From NCBI RefSeq assembly GCF_000799565.1, contig NZ_JUHB01000001.1, positions 1,302,001-1,366,000 on the forward strand: a DNA stretch of 64,000 nt. Reading direction: 5' to 3'. The position numbers and the translations under genes are program-made. How positions within the stretch are numbered: position 1 is the stretch's first letter; the number at the start of each line of letters is the position of its first letter. This document shows, in pieces, positions 35,489 through 44,109 of this stretch. The DNA comes from Cellulophaga sp. Hel_I_12. Lineage in GTDB: Bacteria; Bacteroidota; Bacteroidia; Flavobacteriales; Flavobacteriaceae. The notes under the pieces are model-generated. The model ran no database searches and was not told the origin of the DNA. It worked only from the letters and a program-made list of their open reading frames with translations.

Positions 35489-35650
35489 TAATTTATTAAA
35501 AGCTAAAATACTAAATTTAAAAAAACTGCGTTAAGATATTAGAAGTATAGATAACTATTTGCTAATGTTTAGGTAACTTTAGAAAACAGGTTTCGTACTA
35601 CTTTTGAAAACAATATTTGAGTTTAGTAATTTTTTGAGTTAGTTAGTCTA
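35489..35650. other. Intergenic part with an internal -7 box
   Basis: No gene is seen. TACTTTTG at 35599-35606 fits TAnnTTTG and lies 45 bases upstream of the terminator stem at 35651, so a short transcript is possible. Confidence 0.4.
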
Positions 35651-35678
35651 AAACCGGTGGGAGCACCGGTTTTTTTAT
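35651..35678 (+). terminator. Strong intrinsic terminator upstream of susC
   Basis: A perfect 9-bp stem, AAACCGGTG with CACCGGTTT, a GGAG loop and a 7-T run. It ends the purU-DUF4197 unit or a short independent transcript. Confidence 0.9.
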
Positions 35679-35754
35679 TTTAAGTTCATTATGAATACTT
35701 TTAAAAAAAAGTAAATTAATGCAATTCAAAGATTTTATGAGTGCTTTTTTTGTG

Positions 35755-35787
35755 AAACATACGATTCTGTAAAGAATCAAAATGTTT
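35755..35787 (+). promoter_or_regulatory. Compound inverted repeat in the susC leader
   Basis: Outer arms AAACAT and ATGTTT enclose inner arms GATTCT and AGAATC around a GTAA loop. It ends 67 bases before the susC ATG and could be an operator or a leader hairpin. Confidence 0.4.
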
Positions 35788-35854
35788 TGTTAATGATTTC
35801 TTGTTTGTTTAACTTTTTTTTAAGACTTTAGCTGTATAAATTCAAAATAAAAAA

Positions 35855-38800
35855 ATGAAAACAAAACTCAATTTATTATTGATTATTTTGGCTGCACTTT
35901 TAAGTCAGGCCGCTATAAGTCAAAAAAAGACAATCACAGGAAACGTAACTGATGATGCAGGAATGCCATTACCAGGAGTGAATGTTTTGCTAAAAGGCAC
36001 AACAACGGGAACACAAACTGATTTCGACGGAAATTACAGCATTTCTGCTGCAACAGGTGACGTATTAGTATTTTCGTTCTTAGGGCAAAAAACAGTACAA
36101 AAAACTGTTGATGCCTCTTCTGTAATCGATGTAATAATGCAAGAAGATGCATCGCAACTCGATGAAATTGTAGTAGTTGGTTATGGTACGCAAAGCAAGC
36201 GAAATTTAACTGACAATATTTCAAAATTAACTTCTTCTGATATTTCCGAAGTGCCGAATCCAAACCTTCAAAATGCACTTGTTGCTAAAGCAGCAGGTGT
36301 TCAAGTAACGCAAACCAATGGAAAGGTTGAAGGAGGAATAAATATTAGAGTAAGAGGAGCTGCTTCTGTAAGTGGAGGCACACAACCCTTATATGTTTTA
36401 GATGGTATCCCTTTAATTGACCCAACAAGCGATATTGGTGCTATTGGTAATGGAGCGCAAACAAATCCATTATTAACCTTAAGTGCTAATGAAATTGAAT
36501 CCATAGACATTTTAAAAGATGCTTCTTCTGCCGCTATTTACGGTGCTAGAGGTGCCAATGGTGTAGTATTAATCACTACAAAAAGAGGTAAACAAGGAAA
36601 AGCACAATTTACATTTAACCTTTCTCAAGGTTTTAGTGAACCTACCAATGTTAGAAAGTGGCTTAATACAGAGCAATATATAGAATTATTTACTGAAGCC
36701 GCCATCAATGGATTGGGTCCGGTAGACGGCATCGATGAAGCTGAAGCTACTTTTGATTTTTTAGCTGGAGATACGGATTGGAGAACAAGAGAAGTTGATA
36801 CCGATTGGTCCAAAGAGGCTTTTCAAGATGGCTACCAAACAGATGCTGATTTTTCTGTTTCGGGTGCGGATGCTAAAACATCTTATTTTTTCTCAGGAGC
36901 CTATAACAATACGACTGGTATTATTAGAGATAACTCATTAGAAAGAGCAAATGCAAGAACTAATGTAAGTCATCAATTTTCTGATAAATTTAAAGCGGGA
37001 ATGAACTTAAGTTTCTCTAGAACAGAAATAGATAGGATTGCGAATGACAATGCTTTTGCTACACCTTTACAAGCTATTGCACAATCACCACTATCACCAG
37101 CGAGATTAGCAGATGGATCGCCTAATCCGGGAACACTTTACGGAAACTTTTTACTAGACGCTGAAAACGCCTTTTTTAAGACTATTATCAGAAGAACTGT
37201 CGGTAAAGTTTTTGGAGAATATACTTTTATTCCAGGCCTTAAACTTAATTCTGATTTTTCTTATGATCTTTTTGCTCAGACTGAAGATAATTTTAGAGGG
37301 TCCGGAGCTCTTTTCCAATCTACAAATGGAGAAGCTTTTGCTTCCGATTTAAATTCTGAAAGCTATACCTATAGTAACTACGCCACTTTTGATAAGTCTT
37401 TTAACGAAAGGCATAATTTTAATGCTGTAGTAGGTACAGAATTTATCAAATACAATAGAAGAATTACAAGTGTAACTAGCCAACAGTTTCCATCTGATGA
37501 TTTATCTACCGTAAGTGGTGGAGCGGAAATTACTGCTGGTACTGGTGTTCAATTACAAAGTACATTTTTATCCTATTTTGCTAGAGCGACGTACGATTTA
37601 GATGGAAAATATTTATTTAAAGCCAGTGTTAGACGCGATGGTTCATCTAGATTCGGTGAAAACCAAAGGTTTGGTACTTTCCCTGCTTTCTCGGCAGGTT
37701 GGATACTTTCTGATGAAACTTTCCTAGAAGATTTTGAAGCTTTGTCCTTTTTAAAATTAAGAGGTAGCTGGGGACAATTGGGTAATGCCGATATTGGTGG
37801 TGATTATCCATCCTTATTTTTATTTTCTGGAGTTTCGTATAACCAAAGACCAGGTATAGCGCCTGTTCAGCCAGGTAACAATAACTTAACTTGGGAAACA
37901 TCCACACAAACTGATATTGGTATTGATTTTGGTTTTTTAAATGGTGCTCTTTCAGGAGAAATAGATTACTACCAAAAAAATACGGAAGATTTATTATTTA
38001 GCGTTCCATTAATCCCTAGTTCTGGTGCGGCAAGTATTAATCAAAATATTGGTACCTTAGAAAGTCACGGTTTTGAATTTGTTTTAAATTCAAAAAATAT
38101 AACTACAGAAGACTTTAGTTGGTCGTCAAATTTCAATATTAGCAATAATATTATTGAATTAGCTTCTTTACCGAACAACAACGCAGATATTGTAAACGGA
38201 TTAAATATTAACCGAGTGGGTGAATCTGTTGCAGCATTTTATCTGAGAGAATATGCAGGAGTTGATCCCGATAATGGAGACGCTTTATACTTTCTTAATA
38301 CAGAAAACCCAGATGGTTCTTTAAACAAAGAAACGACCAATAATGTTAATGAAGCACAAAGAATTGTGGCTGGGAATCCTTTTCCTGAAGTTATTGCTGG
38401 TTTAACAAACACACTTTTGTACAAAAAATTCGATTTAACATTTACCTTCCAAGGGGAATGGGGTGCAAGTATATACAATAACGGTGGTCGTTTTCAATCA
38501 GTTAATGGTGATTTTTATGACAACCAAAGCATTGACCAATTAAATAGATGGCAACAGCCAGGTGATATCACCAATATTCCACAGGCCCGACTATTTGGAG
38601 GTAATGGCTCAGCCCAATCCACTAGATTTTTGGCTAAAGCTGATTTTGTGAGGTTGAGAAATTTAAGTTTAGGGTACAGCTTACCTTCTCAAGTTATAGA
38701 AAAAATGAAAATATCTAAATTGAGAGTTTATGCCACAGCTATAAACCTTTTAACATTTACAAATTACCCTTTTGAAGACCCAGAAGCTAGAAGTGATGTG

Positions 38801-38884
38801 GAAGGTCAAAACAGCCCAGGTCAGACCTTTTATTCTGCGCCTCCTGCCAAGACTATATCAATAGGTGTTAATGTTAATTTTTAA
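35855..38884 (+). CDS. SusC/RagA-type TonB-linked outer-membrane protein
   Basis: A 1009-residue transporter. After the signal peptide (LLLIILAALLSQAAIS) comes a carboxypeptidase-regulatory-like domain (ITGNVTDDAGMPLPGVNVLL, about 27-100), then a TonB box region and plug (DEIVVVGYGTQSKRNLT and GGINIRVRGAASVSGG), then the 22-strand barrel ending in SIGVNVNF. It binds and imports a large nutrient, driven by TonB. The SusD partner follows after 11 bases. No glycoside hydrolase, peptidase or anti-sigma regulator adjoins, so the ligand is unknown. Confidence 0.96.
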   Translation: MKTKLNLLLIILAALLSQAAISQKKTITGNVTDDAGMPLPGVNVLLKGTTTGTQTDFDGNYSISAATGDVLVFSFLGQKTVQKTVDASSVIDVIMQEDASQLDEIVVVGYGTQSKRNLTDNISKLTSSDISEVPNPNLQNALVAKAAGVQVTQTNGKVEGGINIRVRGAASVSGGTQPLYVLDGIPLIDPTSDIGAIGNGAQTNPLLTLSANEIESIDILKDASSAAIYGARGANGVVLITTKRGKQGKAQFTFNLSQGFSEPTNVRKWLNTEQYIELFTEAAINGLGPVDGIDEAEATFDFLAGDTDWRTREVDTDWSKEAFQDGYQTDADFSVSGADAKTSYFFSGAYNNTTGIIRDNSLERANARTNVSHQFSDKFKAGMNLSFSRTEIDRIANDNAFATPLQAIAQSPLSPARLADGSPNPGTLYGNFLLDAENAFFKTIIRRTVGKVFGEYTFIPGLKLNSDFSYDLFAQTEDNFRGSGALFQSTNGEAFASDLNSESYTYSNYATFDKSFNERHNFNAVVGTEFIKYNRRITSVTSQQFPSDDLSTVSGGAEITAGTGVQLQSTFLSYFARATYDLDGKYLFKASVRRDGSSRFGENQRFGTFPAFSAGWILSDETFLEDFEALSFLKLRGSWGQLGNADIGGDYPSLFLFSGVSYNQRPGIAPVQPGNNNLTWETSTQTDIGIDFGFLNGALSGEIDYYQKNTEDLLFSVPLIPSSGAASINQNIGTLESHGFEFVLNSKNITTEDFSWSSNFNISNNIIELASLPNNNADIVNGLNINRVGESVAAFYLREYAGVDPDNGDALYFLNTENPDGSLNKETTNNVNEAQRIVAGNPFPEVIAGLTNTLLYKKFDLTFTFQGEWGASIYNNGGRFQSVNGDFYDNQSIDQLNRWQQPGDITNIPQARLFGGNGSAQSTRFLAKADFVRLRNLSLGYSLPSQVIEKMKISKLRVYATAINLLTFTNYPFEDPEARSDVEGQNSPGQTFYSAPPAKTISIGVNVNF

Positions 38885-38895
38885 GATTAGAAATT

Positions 38896-40257
38896 ATGAA
38901 ATTATATAAAATATTTTTTGTGTTGTTATCAATAGGTTTGCTAACATCATGCGAGAACGAATTAGAAGTCAATCCAACCGATAATATACCCGGAGAATTA
39001 GCCTTTGGATCAGAAGCCAATATTTCAGGTATACTGGTAGGTGCTTATGAAGAAGCAGGTCAACAAGCCACTTATGGCGGTAGACTTCAGCTAATGACAA
39101 ATATGTTAGGCGCAACGAATGAATCTTTTTGGAGAGGTACATTTATAGACCCTAGGCAAGCGTTTACCAAACAATTATTAGTAGATAATGGGTTTGTAGA
39201 TGGTGTTTGGTCTAATGCTTATGAAACCATCAACCAAACTAATTTGGTTATTGATAACATAGCGACTGTAACGAGTAGTGAAGAGGAAAAAAACAGAATT
39301 GAAGGAGAAGCAAAATTTTTAAGAGCCCTTAATTATTTTGATTTGGTACGCAATTTTGGAGCACCTTATGTTTCTGGCCAAGCCAATACACAAGCAGGAG
39401 TTCCATTACGTTTAGTCGGAATTGTTGATTACTCTACAAGATCTGAAATAGCTAGAAGCACGGTTGATGAGGTATATGCCCAAGTAATCAATGATGCAAC
39501 TGACGCTTATGACCTTTTACCAGAAAGTAATACTTTTTATGCTGATAAATATGCTGCCCAGGCTCTTTTAGCTAGAGTATATTTTCAACAAGGAAATTAT
39601 CCTGCTGCGAGAGATGCCGCACATGACGTGCTGCAAAATAGTGGTCATTCTTTGACGGCGACCTACGCAGAAGCATTTAATAACGATGTTGATAGTGACG
39701 AGGATATTTTCACCTTTCAAGTTACAAGCCAAACGGGGACGAATCAATTAGTTAATCATTACGCATCAGAACTTGATGGTGGTAGAGGTGGTGATGTAAG
39801 AATTGAACAAGCTTACTTAGACCTATTTACTGATCCTAATGATCAACGTGGTGATTTTACCTATATAAATCCTGCCAATTCAATAAGACTTACCTTAAAG
39901 TATACGAACCAATTTGGAAACTTAATTATTTTTAGAATTGGTGAAATGCATTTAATAAGAGCTGAAAGTAACTTTAGAGCAGGAACTGCTATTGGATTAC
40001 CGCCTTTAACAGAAATAAACGCTTTACGAAATAGATCAACTGCAGCTCCTTTACTTCTATTAACTTTAAATTCTTTTGCTTTAGAACGTAAGTTAGAACT
40101 AGCTTTTGAACAAGGCTTTATTCTTCATGATGCTAAAAGAACACAGACTTCTATTGGTAGTTTAGCTTGGAATGCAAATGAATTAGTATTCCCGATACCG
40201 CAAACTGAAATGGATACCAACCCATTAATGGTTCAAAACGCAGGGTATACGAATTAA
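38896..40257 (+). CDS. SusD/RagB-type surface lipoprotein
   Basis: A 453-residue lipoprotein (lipobox LLTSC). SusD features include ETINQTNLVIDNI, FLRALNYFDLVRNFGAPYV, TPR-like DKYAAQALLARVYFQQGNYPAARDAAHDVL (cut here at the AR) and the C-terminal LALEF-type segment LERKLELAFEQGFILHDAKRT. It forms the lid of the SusC channel and captures ligand at the cell surface. It ends with a strong terminator, so the susCD pair is bicistronic. Confidence 0.95.
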   Translation: MKLYKIFFVLLSIGLLTSCENELEVNPTDNIPGELAFGSEANISGILVGAYEEAGQQATYGGRLQLMTNMLGATNESFWRGTFIDPRQAFTKQLLVDNGFVDGVWSNAYETINQTNLVIDNIATVTSSEEEKNRIEGEAKFLRALNYFDLVRNFGAPYVSGQANTQAGVPLRLVGIVDYSTRSEIARSTVDEVYAQVINDATDAYDLLPESNTFYADKYAAQALLARVYFQQGNYPAARDAAHDVLQNSGHSLTATYAEAFNNDVDSDEDIFTFQVTSQTGTNQLVNHYASELDGGRGGDVRIEQAYLDLFTDPNDQRGDFTYINPANSIRLTLKYTNQFGNLIIFRIGEMHLIRAESNFRAGTAIGLPPLTEINALRNRSTAAPLLLLTLNSFALERKLELAFEQGFILHDAKRTQTSIGSLAWNANELVFPIPQTEMDTNPLMVQNAGYTN

Positions 40258-40279
40258 AAAAAGTATTTTTTTAAATGAA

Positions 40280-40308
40280 AACGACCAACTAACCCTTGGT
40301 CGTTTTTA
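40280..40308. terminator. Terminator between susD and the hydrolase gene
   Basis: A 9-bp stem, AACGACCAA with TTGGTCGTT, 7-nt loop and T run, between convergent genes. Confidence 0.9.
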
Positions 40309-41088
40309 TTTTATAGTCGTGAGGTATTGAATAACTTTATCGTTAAAAACCATTGGCTGTTCCACGTTTACTACGTGTCCACAATTTTCAACTATAAAAA
40401 GCTGTGAGGTTTTATGTGAGGCTACTATTTTCTCTATAGAAGGCAAAAACAAATAGTCTTCTCGTCCCATCACATATAAGGTAGGTATTCTAATGTCTAC
40501 CATTCTAAAAAATCTAAGTAATGGCGTAATTTCAGAGGTAAGCCTAAACCAGCGAATAAATTCTTTTTGATATAGCTTCTTTGCTTCTCTAACAAAAAGA
40601 GATCTCGATTCTTTATGATTCTTATTGGGCATAATCACAAATGCAAAAAATTTATACAACCAAATATAAGGCACCACAGATTTGAAGATGACACCTAAGC
40701 GTATGAGCACTTGAGACCTTAGGTTTAGCTTCATAATAGCGCCGCCCATTATCATACTTTCTACTCTTTCTGGGTATTTTTCAGCCAAATTTCGAATTAA
40801 AATAGTCCCTAAGGATATTCCTACGAAATGAGATTTCTGAATTTTTTCGTGATTGATAACTTCTAAAATATCATTGGTGATACAATCAAAGGTATATTTA
40901 TCATTAAAAACGTCTTTGAAATGAGCTTTAGAATTGCCATGACCTCTTAAATCTAAAAGCAATACGTTAAAGTGTTTTTTAAATTCACGAACTTGCTTAA
41001 ACCAAATAGTTGAACTACCCCCTGCTCCATGAACAAACGTCACCCATTTGTTAGAACTACTATGTATATGTTTGGTATAACTTAACAA
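40306..41088 (-). CDS. Alpha/beta hydrolase fold protein
   Basis: A 260-residue hydrolase. FVHGAGGSSTIWFKQ holds the oxyanion region, FVGISLGTILIRNLA contains the nucleophile elbow GISLG, Asp in YVMGREDYLFLP is the likely acid and His in ENCGHVVNVEQP is the general base, so the triad looks complete. No signal peptide is evident. The substrate is unknown; proximity to susCD on the other strand is not evidence of a link. Confidence 0.88.
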   Translation of the reverse strand: MLSYTKHIHSSSNKWVTFVHGAGGSSTIWFKQVREFKKHFNVLLLDLRGHGNSKAHFKDVFNDKYTFDCITNDILEVINHEKIQKSHFVGISLGTILIRNLAEKYPERVESMIMGGAIMKLNLRSQVLIRLGVIFKSVVPYIWLYKFFAFVIMPNKNHKESRSLFVREAKKLYQKEFIRWFRLTSEITPLLRFFRMVDIRIPTLYVMGREDYLFLPSIEKIVASHKTSQLFIVENCGHVVNVEQPMVFNDKVIQYLTTIK

Positions 41089-41284
41089 TCGGTTTTTTTT
41101 GTAAAAGTACTTTATTTTTTTTCAATTTAAGCAAGGTGCAATTTTTAACCTAAAATTGACGTACAATAAACATTTTTGTCGATAATATATACCATTCATC
41201 ACCTTTATTTGGCCATACATACAAAACAGCTGATTTTCAGATACCTATAACGATTTGTTAACATCTAAATGTAGTATCTGCACG

Positions 41285-41292
41285 TATATTTG
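41285..41292 (+). promoter_or_regulatory. Putative -7 box of the 41317 gene
   Basis: TATATTTG fits TAnnTTTG, 25 bases before the ATG. Confidence 0.55.
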
Positions 41293-41316
41293 TAAGTATA
41301 TTAAATTTAATTTATT

Positions 41317-41508
41317 ATGGAAAAGCAATATTGTAAAGTAGGCACGGTAAAAGCCTTAAATACTGAAGAACAATCAATAGCATTCTTGGAGTATTTGTAC
41401 CAAAATTTTATTGATAAGGCTAGTAATATAAAATATGCCAACACACAATTGGGCGATTTTTTTGAATCAAAAGCAAAAAAATTAGAAAAATTATTAAAAG
41501 AAATGTAG
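41317..41508 (+). CDS. Small protein of unknown function (63 aa)
   Basis: A 63-residue acidic-then-basic helical protein without membrane segment or Cys pair (one Cys at position 5). It has a good promoter box 25 bases upstream and an A-rich start context, and fills the interval up to the pyrF stop with a one-base gap. I recognise no family. The regular helical pattern (YLYQNFIDKASNIKY, then ESKAKKLEKLLKEM) supports a real product. Confidence 0.65.
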   Translation: MEKQYCKVGTVKALNTEEQSIAFLEYLYQNFIDKASNIKYANTQLGDFFESKAKKLEKLLKEM

Positions 41509-41509
41509 G

Positions 41510-42331
41510 TTAAAATCTCTGGCTTAATTCGATCGCCATGTCTTGCTGCAATTCCTTTGCTTTTTCCTTGGCTGCCTTTGCAAAATTTTCATCTGACGAT
41601 GCGTAGATTATGCCTCTAGAGGAATTAACCAAAAGCCCTACTGAAGCGTTCATGCCGTATTTACATACCTCTTTTAAGCTTCCACCTTGTGCACCAACCC
41701 CTGGTACGAGAAGAAAATTTTCGGGTATTATTTGACGTATTTCTTTTAGAAAAGTCGCTTTCGTTGCCCCGACTACATACATTAAATTATCAGCATTTTT
41801 GTAGGTTTTTGAAGTTTCAATCACCTGCTTATATACTTCTTTGCCATCTATTAATTTTGTTTGAAAATCAAAAGCTCCTTCGTTTGAGGTCAAGGCCAAA
41901 AGGATGCTATGTTTATCTTTAAACGCTAAAAAAGGTTCTACTGAATCTTTTCCCATATAGGGTGCGATAGTGACCGCATCAAAACCTAAATCTTCGAAAA
42001 AAGCTTTGGCGTACATCGTAGAGGTATTCCCTATATCACCTCGTTTAGCATCAGCAATGGTAAAAATATCTGGGAAATTTGTATTCAAATATGCAATAGT
42101 TTTTTCTAATGCTTTCCATCCCTTAATGCCATAAGCTTCATAGAAAGCAGTATTGGGCTTGTAGGCTACGCAGTACTTGTGCGTCGCATCTATAATGGCT
42201 TTATTAAACTCAAAAATTGGATCTTCTTTCTTTAGTAGATGTTTCGGAATCTTATTTAGGTCAACATCCAATCCAACACAGAGGAATGATTTTTTTTTAT
42301 GAATCTGGTCAATTATTTGCTTGGTCGTCAT
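41510..42331 (-). CDS. pyrF: Orotidine 5'-phosphate decarboxylase
   Basis: A 273-residue type 2 OMP decarboxylase, which makes UMP. The catalytic Asp-Lys-x-x-Asp is [10 protein letters not shown] (Asp94, Lys96, Asp99). FLCVGLDVD and [12 protein letters not shown], the phosphate-binding part, are intact. It would form a unit with prfA but for the four-helix-bundle cassette between them; one heptamer array begins 8 bases upstream of its start codon. Confidence 0.95.
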   Translation of the reverse strand: MTTKQIIDQIHKKKSFLCVGLDVDLNKIPKHLLKKEDPIFEFNKAIIDATHKYCVAYKPNTAFYEAYGIKGWKALEKTIAYLNTNFPDIFTIADAKRGDIGNTSTMYAKAFFEDLGFDAVTIAPYMGKDSVEPFLAFKDKHSILLALTSNEGAFDFQTKLIDGKEVYKQVIETSKTYKNADNLMYVVGATKATFLKEIRQIIPENFLLVPGVGAQGGSLKEVCKYGMNASVGLLVNSSRGIIYASSDENFAKAAKEKAKELQQDMAIELSQRF

Positions 42332-42338
42332 TGTGAAA

Positions 42339-42380
42339 GGTGTTGGGTGTTGGGTTTTAGGTGTTTGGTCCTAGGTTTTT
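42339..42380 (-). repeat. Heptamer array, pyrF side
   Basis: Six contiguous 7-bp units in exact register. Read on the minus strand the units fit NANNNCC (for example CAACACC twice, TAAAACC, TAGGACC). The array encodes the last residues of the S23-like protein (NLGPNT). Confidence 0.75.
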
Positions 42381-42728
42381 ATTTACATAACTTTTTAAAG
42401 CTTGTATTCTCCTTTGCAAACTATTTAATTTATCTAAAATTTCTGTAAAATCAGTTTCATTTATGAAATTTAACTGTCTTGATATTTCTAATTGAGTTTC
42501 TAATTCAAAAGATGAGCCTAAGGCTATTTGTAAAAATCTTGAAAAATCTTTTTGAGAATCTCTTGAGCAACCTTCTGCTATATTTGAAGATATAGATACT
42601 GCACAACGCGACATTTGAGAAACCAAACCAAACTTTTCAGTTATTGGAAAACTCTTTAAAAGATTATAAACGTCTTTAGCTAATACAACACCAAGACTCC
42701 AAATATCTAATTCTCTAAAATTTCTCAA
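42357..42728 (-). CDS. Four-helix bundle protein (S23/IVP, Avd-like)
   Basis: A 123-residue protein of the TIGR02436 four-helix bundle family, whose members were first seen in 23S rRNA intervening sequences and are related to Avd of diversity-generating retroelements. The marks are [45 protein letters not shown] and the [25 protein letters not shown] helix. Avd-type proteins bind RNA or nucleic acid as pentamers. It is inserted between prfA and pyrF, and both of its sides carry 7-bp repeat arrays in inverted orientation, suggesting a mobile cassette. Its role in the cell is unknown. Confidence 0.9.
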   Translation of the reverse strand: MRNFRELDIWSLGVVLAKDVYNLLKSFPITEKFGLVSQMSRCAVSISSNIAEGCSRDSQKDFSRFLQIALGSSFELETQLEISRQLNFINETDFTEILDKLNSLQRRIQALKSYVNKNLGPNT

Positions 42729-42759
42729 AAATATAAATATTCTTTTTAGTAAAAAGTAT

Positions 42760-42794
42760 TAAAACCCAATACCTAGTGCCCAGTACCCAGTGCT
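42760..42794 (+). repeat. Heptamer array, prfA side
   Basis: Five contiguous 7-bp units on the plus strand fitting NANNNCC (TAAAACC, CAATACC, TAGTGCC, CAGTACC, then CAGTGCT). It is inverted relative to the 42339 array and runs into the prfA stop codon. Confidence 0.75.
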
Positions 42795-43869
42795 AAAAAA
42801 TTTCCGATGCTTCTTTGAGTTTTTCTGTATTTTCAACAAAGCTTAATTCATCAATAATTTTTTGAATATCACCGTTTACAATATTGGGCAAATCGTATAA
42901 GGTGAGTCCAATCCGGTGATCGGTAACCCTTCCCTGTGGATAATTATAAGTTCTAATTTTTGCAGAACGGTCACCACTACTCACTTGAGAGTTTCGTTTC
43001 GCCGCGTCTTCTTCTTGTTTTTTCGCTAATTCTTGATCATACAATCGTGAACGCAATACTCGAAATGCTTTTTCTTTGTTCTTATGTTGCGATTTTTGAT
43101 CTTGACATTGCGCAACCAAACCTGTTGGTAAATGCGTTAGCCGTACCGCAGAATAGGTGGTATTTACCGATTGTCCGCCTGGTCCAGAAGAACAGAAAAA
43201 ATCAATACGAACATCTTTTGGTTCTATATGAACATCAAAATCTTCGGCTTCTGGCAATACCATAACCGTTGCTGCACTGGTATGCACCCTGCCTTGTGTT
43301 TCGGTTTGTGGTACGCGTTGTACGCGATGTACGCCAGCTTCAAACTTTAAAGTACCATAAACATTTTCACCTGTAACTTCAAATTGAATTTCTTTATAAC
43401 CTCCGCTAGTACCTTCACTTAAATCAATAACATTTGTTTTCCACCCTTTGGCTTCACAGTATTTCGTATACATACGAAATAAATCACCGGCAAAAATACT
43501 CGCTTCATCACCACCAGTACCAGCCCTAACCTCAACCACAACATTCTTAGAGTCTTCTGGGTCTTTTGGGATTAAAAGCACCTTGATTTCTTCTTCTAAC
43601 TTGGGTATTGCAGTTTTTGCTTCCTCCAACTGCATTTTTGCCATATCGACCATTTCAGGATCACTCCCGTCACTTAATATTTCTTGAGCTTCTTCCATAT
43701 TATTCGTAAGCTCAATATATAAACTTCTTTTATCAACCAAGGCTTTAAGATCTTTATATTCCTTAGTTAATTCTACATAACGCTTTTGATCTGAAATGAT
43801 ATCGGGCTGAATAATCAAATCCGCTATTTCATCAAAACGCTGCTTTACTATATTTAACTTATCTAACAT
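42793..43869 (-). CDS. prfA: Peptide chain release factor 1
   Basis: A 358-residue class I release factor for UAA and UAG. The GGQ peptidyl-hydrolysis motif is at 231-233 ([11 protein letters not shown]). The stop-codon recognition region reads [15 protein letters not shown], so the RF1 P-x-T tripeptide is PQT. Length is standard. Its stop codon overlaps the heptamer array and a further array lies upstream of its start. Confidence 0.97.
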   Translation of the reverse strand: MLDKLNIVKQRFDEIADLIIQPDIISDQKRYVELTKEYKDLKALVDKRSLYIELTNNMEEAQEILSDGSDPEMVDMAKMQLEEAKTAIPKLEEEIKVLLIPKDPEDSKNVVVEVRAGTGGDEASIFAGDLFRMYTKYCEAKGWKTNVIDLSEGTSGGYKEIQFEVTGENVYGTLKFEAGVHRVQRVPQTETQGRVHTSAATVMVLPEAEDFDVHIEPKDVRIDFFCSSGPGGQSVNTTYSAVRLTHLPTGLVAQCQDQKSQHKNKEKAFRVLRSRLYDQELAKKQEEDAAKRNSQVSSGDRSAKIRTYNYPQGRVTDHRIGLTLYDLPNIVNGDIQKIIDELSFVENTEKLKEASEIF

Positions 43870-43959
43870 GAACTCCCAATATTTTATGCGAATTTACAAT
43901 AAATTTGTACATTTAAATAAATACACCAAAATTTGATGTCTTCCATTTTGAAAATAAAT

Positions 43960-44036
43960 AGTGCTCGGTAAACAGTGAGTAGTAAGTAGTGTTCAATAGG
44001 CAGTCAGCAGCCTTTAGAAGGCAGCGCTCAGCACTT
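43960..44036 (+). repeat. Eleven-unit heptamer array upstream of prfA
   Basis: Seventy-seven bases divide exactly into eleven 7-bp units, nearly all starting with AG (AGTGAGT, AGTAAGT, AGTGTTC, AGTCAGC, AGCGCTC and others). The units are degenerate but the register never slips. No ORF covers it. Confidence 0.75.
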
Positions 44037-44109
44037 TGTTTGGTATGACTTTAAGTATCCACTAGACCGTTTTCAAATTTCCACTTATGATTTTTAATTT
44101 AAAAAAAGC

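Noticed and set aside
42357..42728. A full diversity-generating retroelement around the Avd-like gene
   Set aside because: No reverse transcriptase, template repeat or variable-repeat target gene is found nearby.
42339..44036. CRISPR-like interpretation of the repeat tracts around prfA
   Set aside because: Units are 7 bp, contiguous and degenerate, with no spacers and no cas genes.
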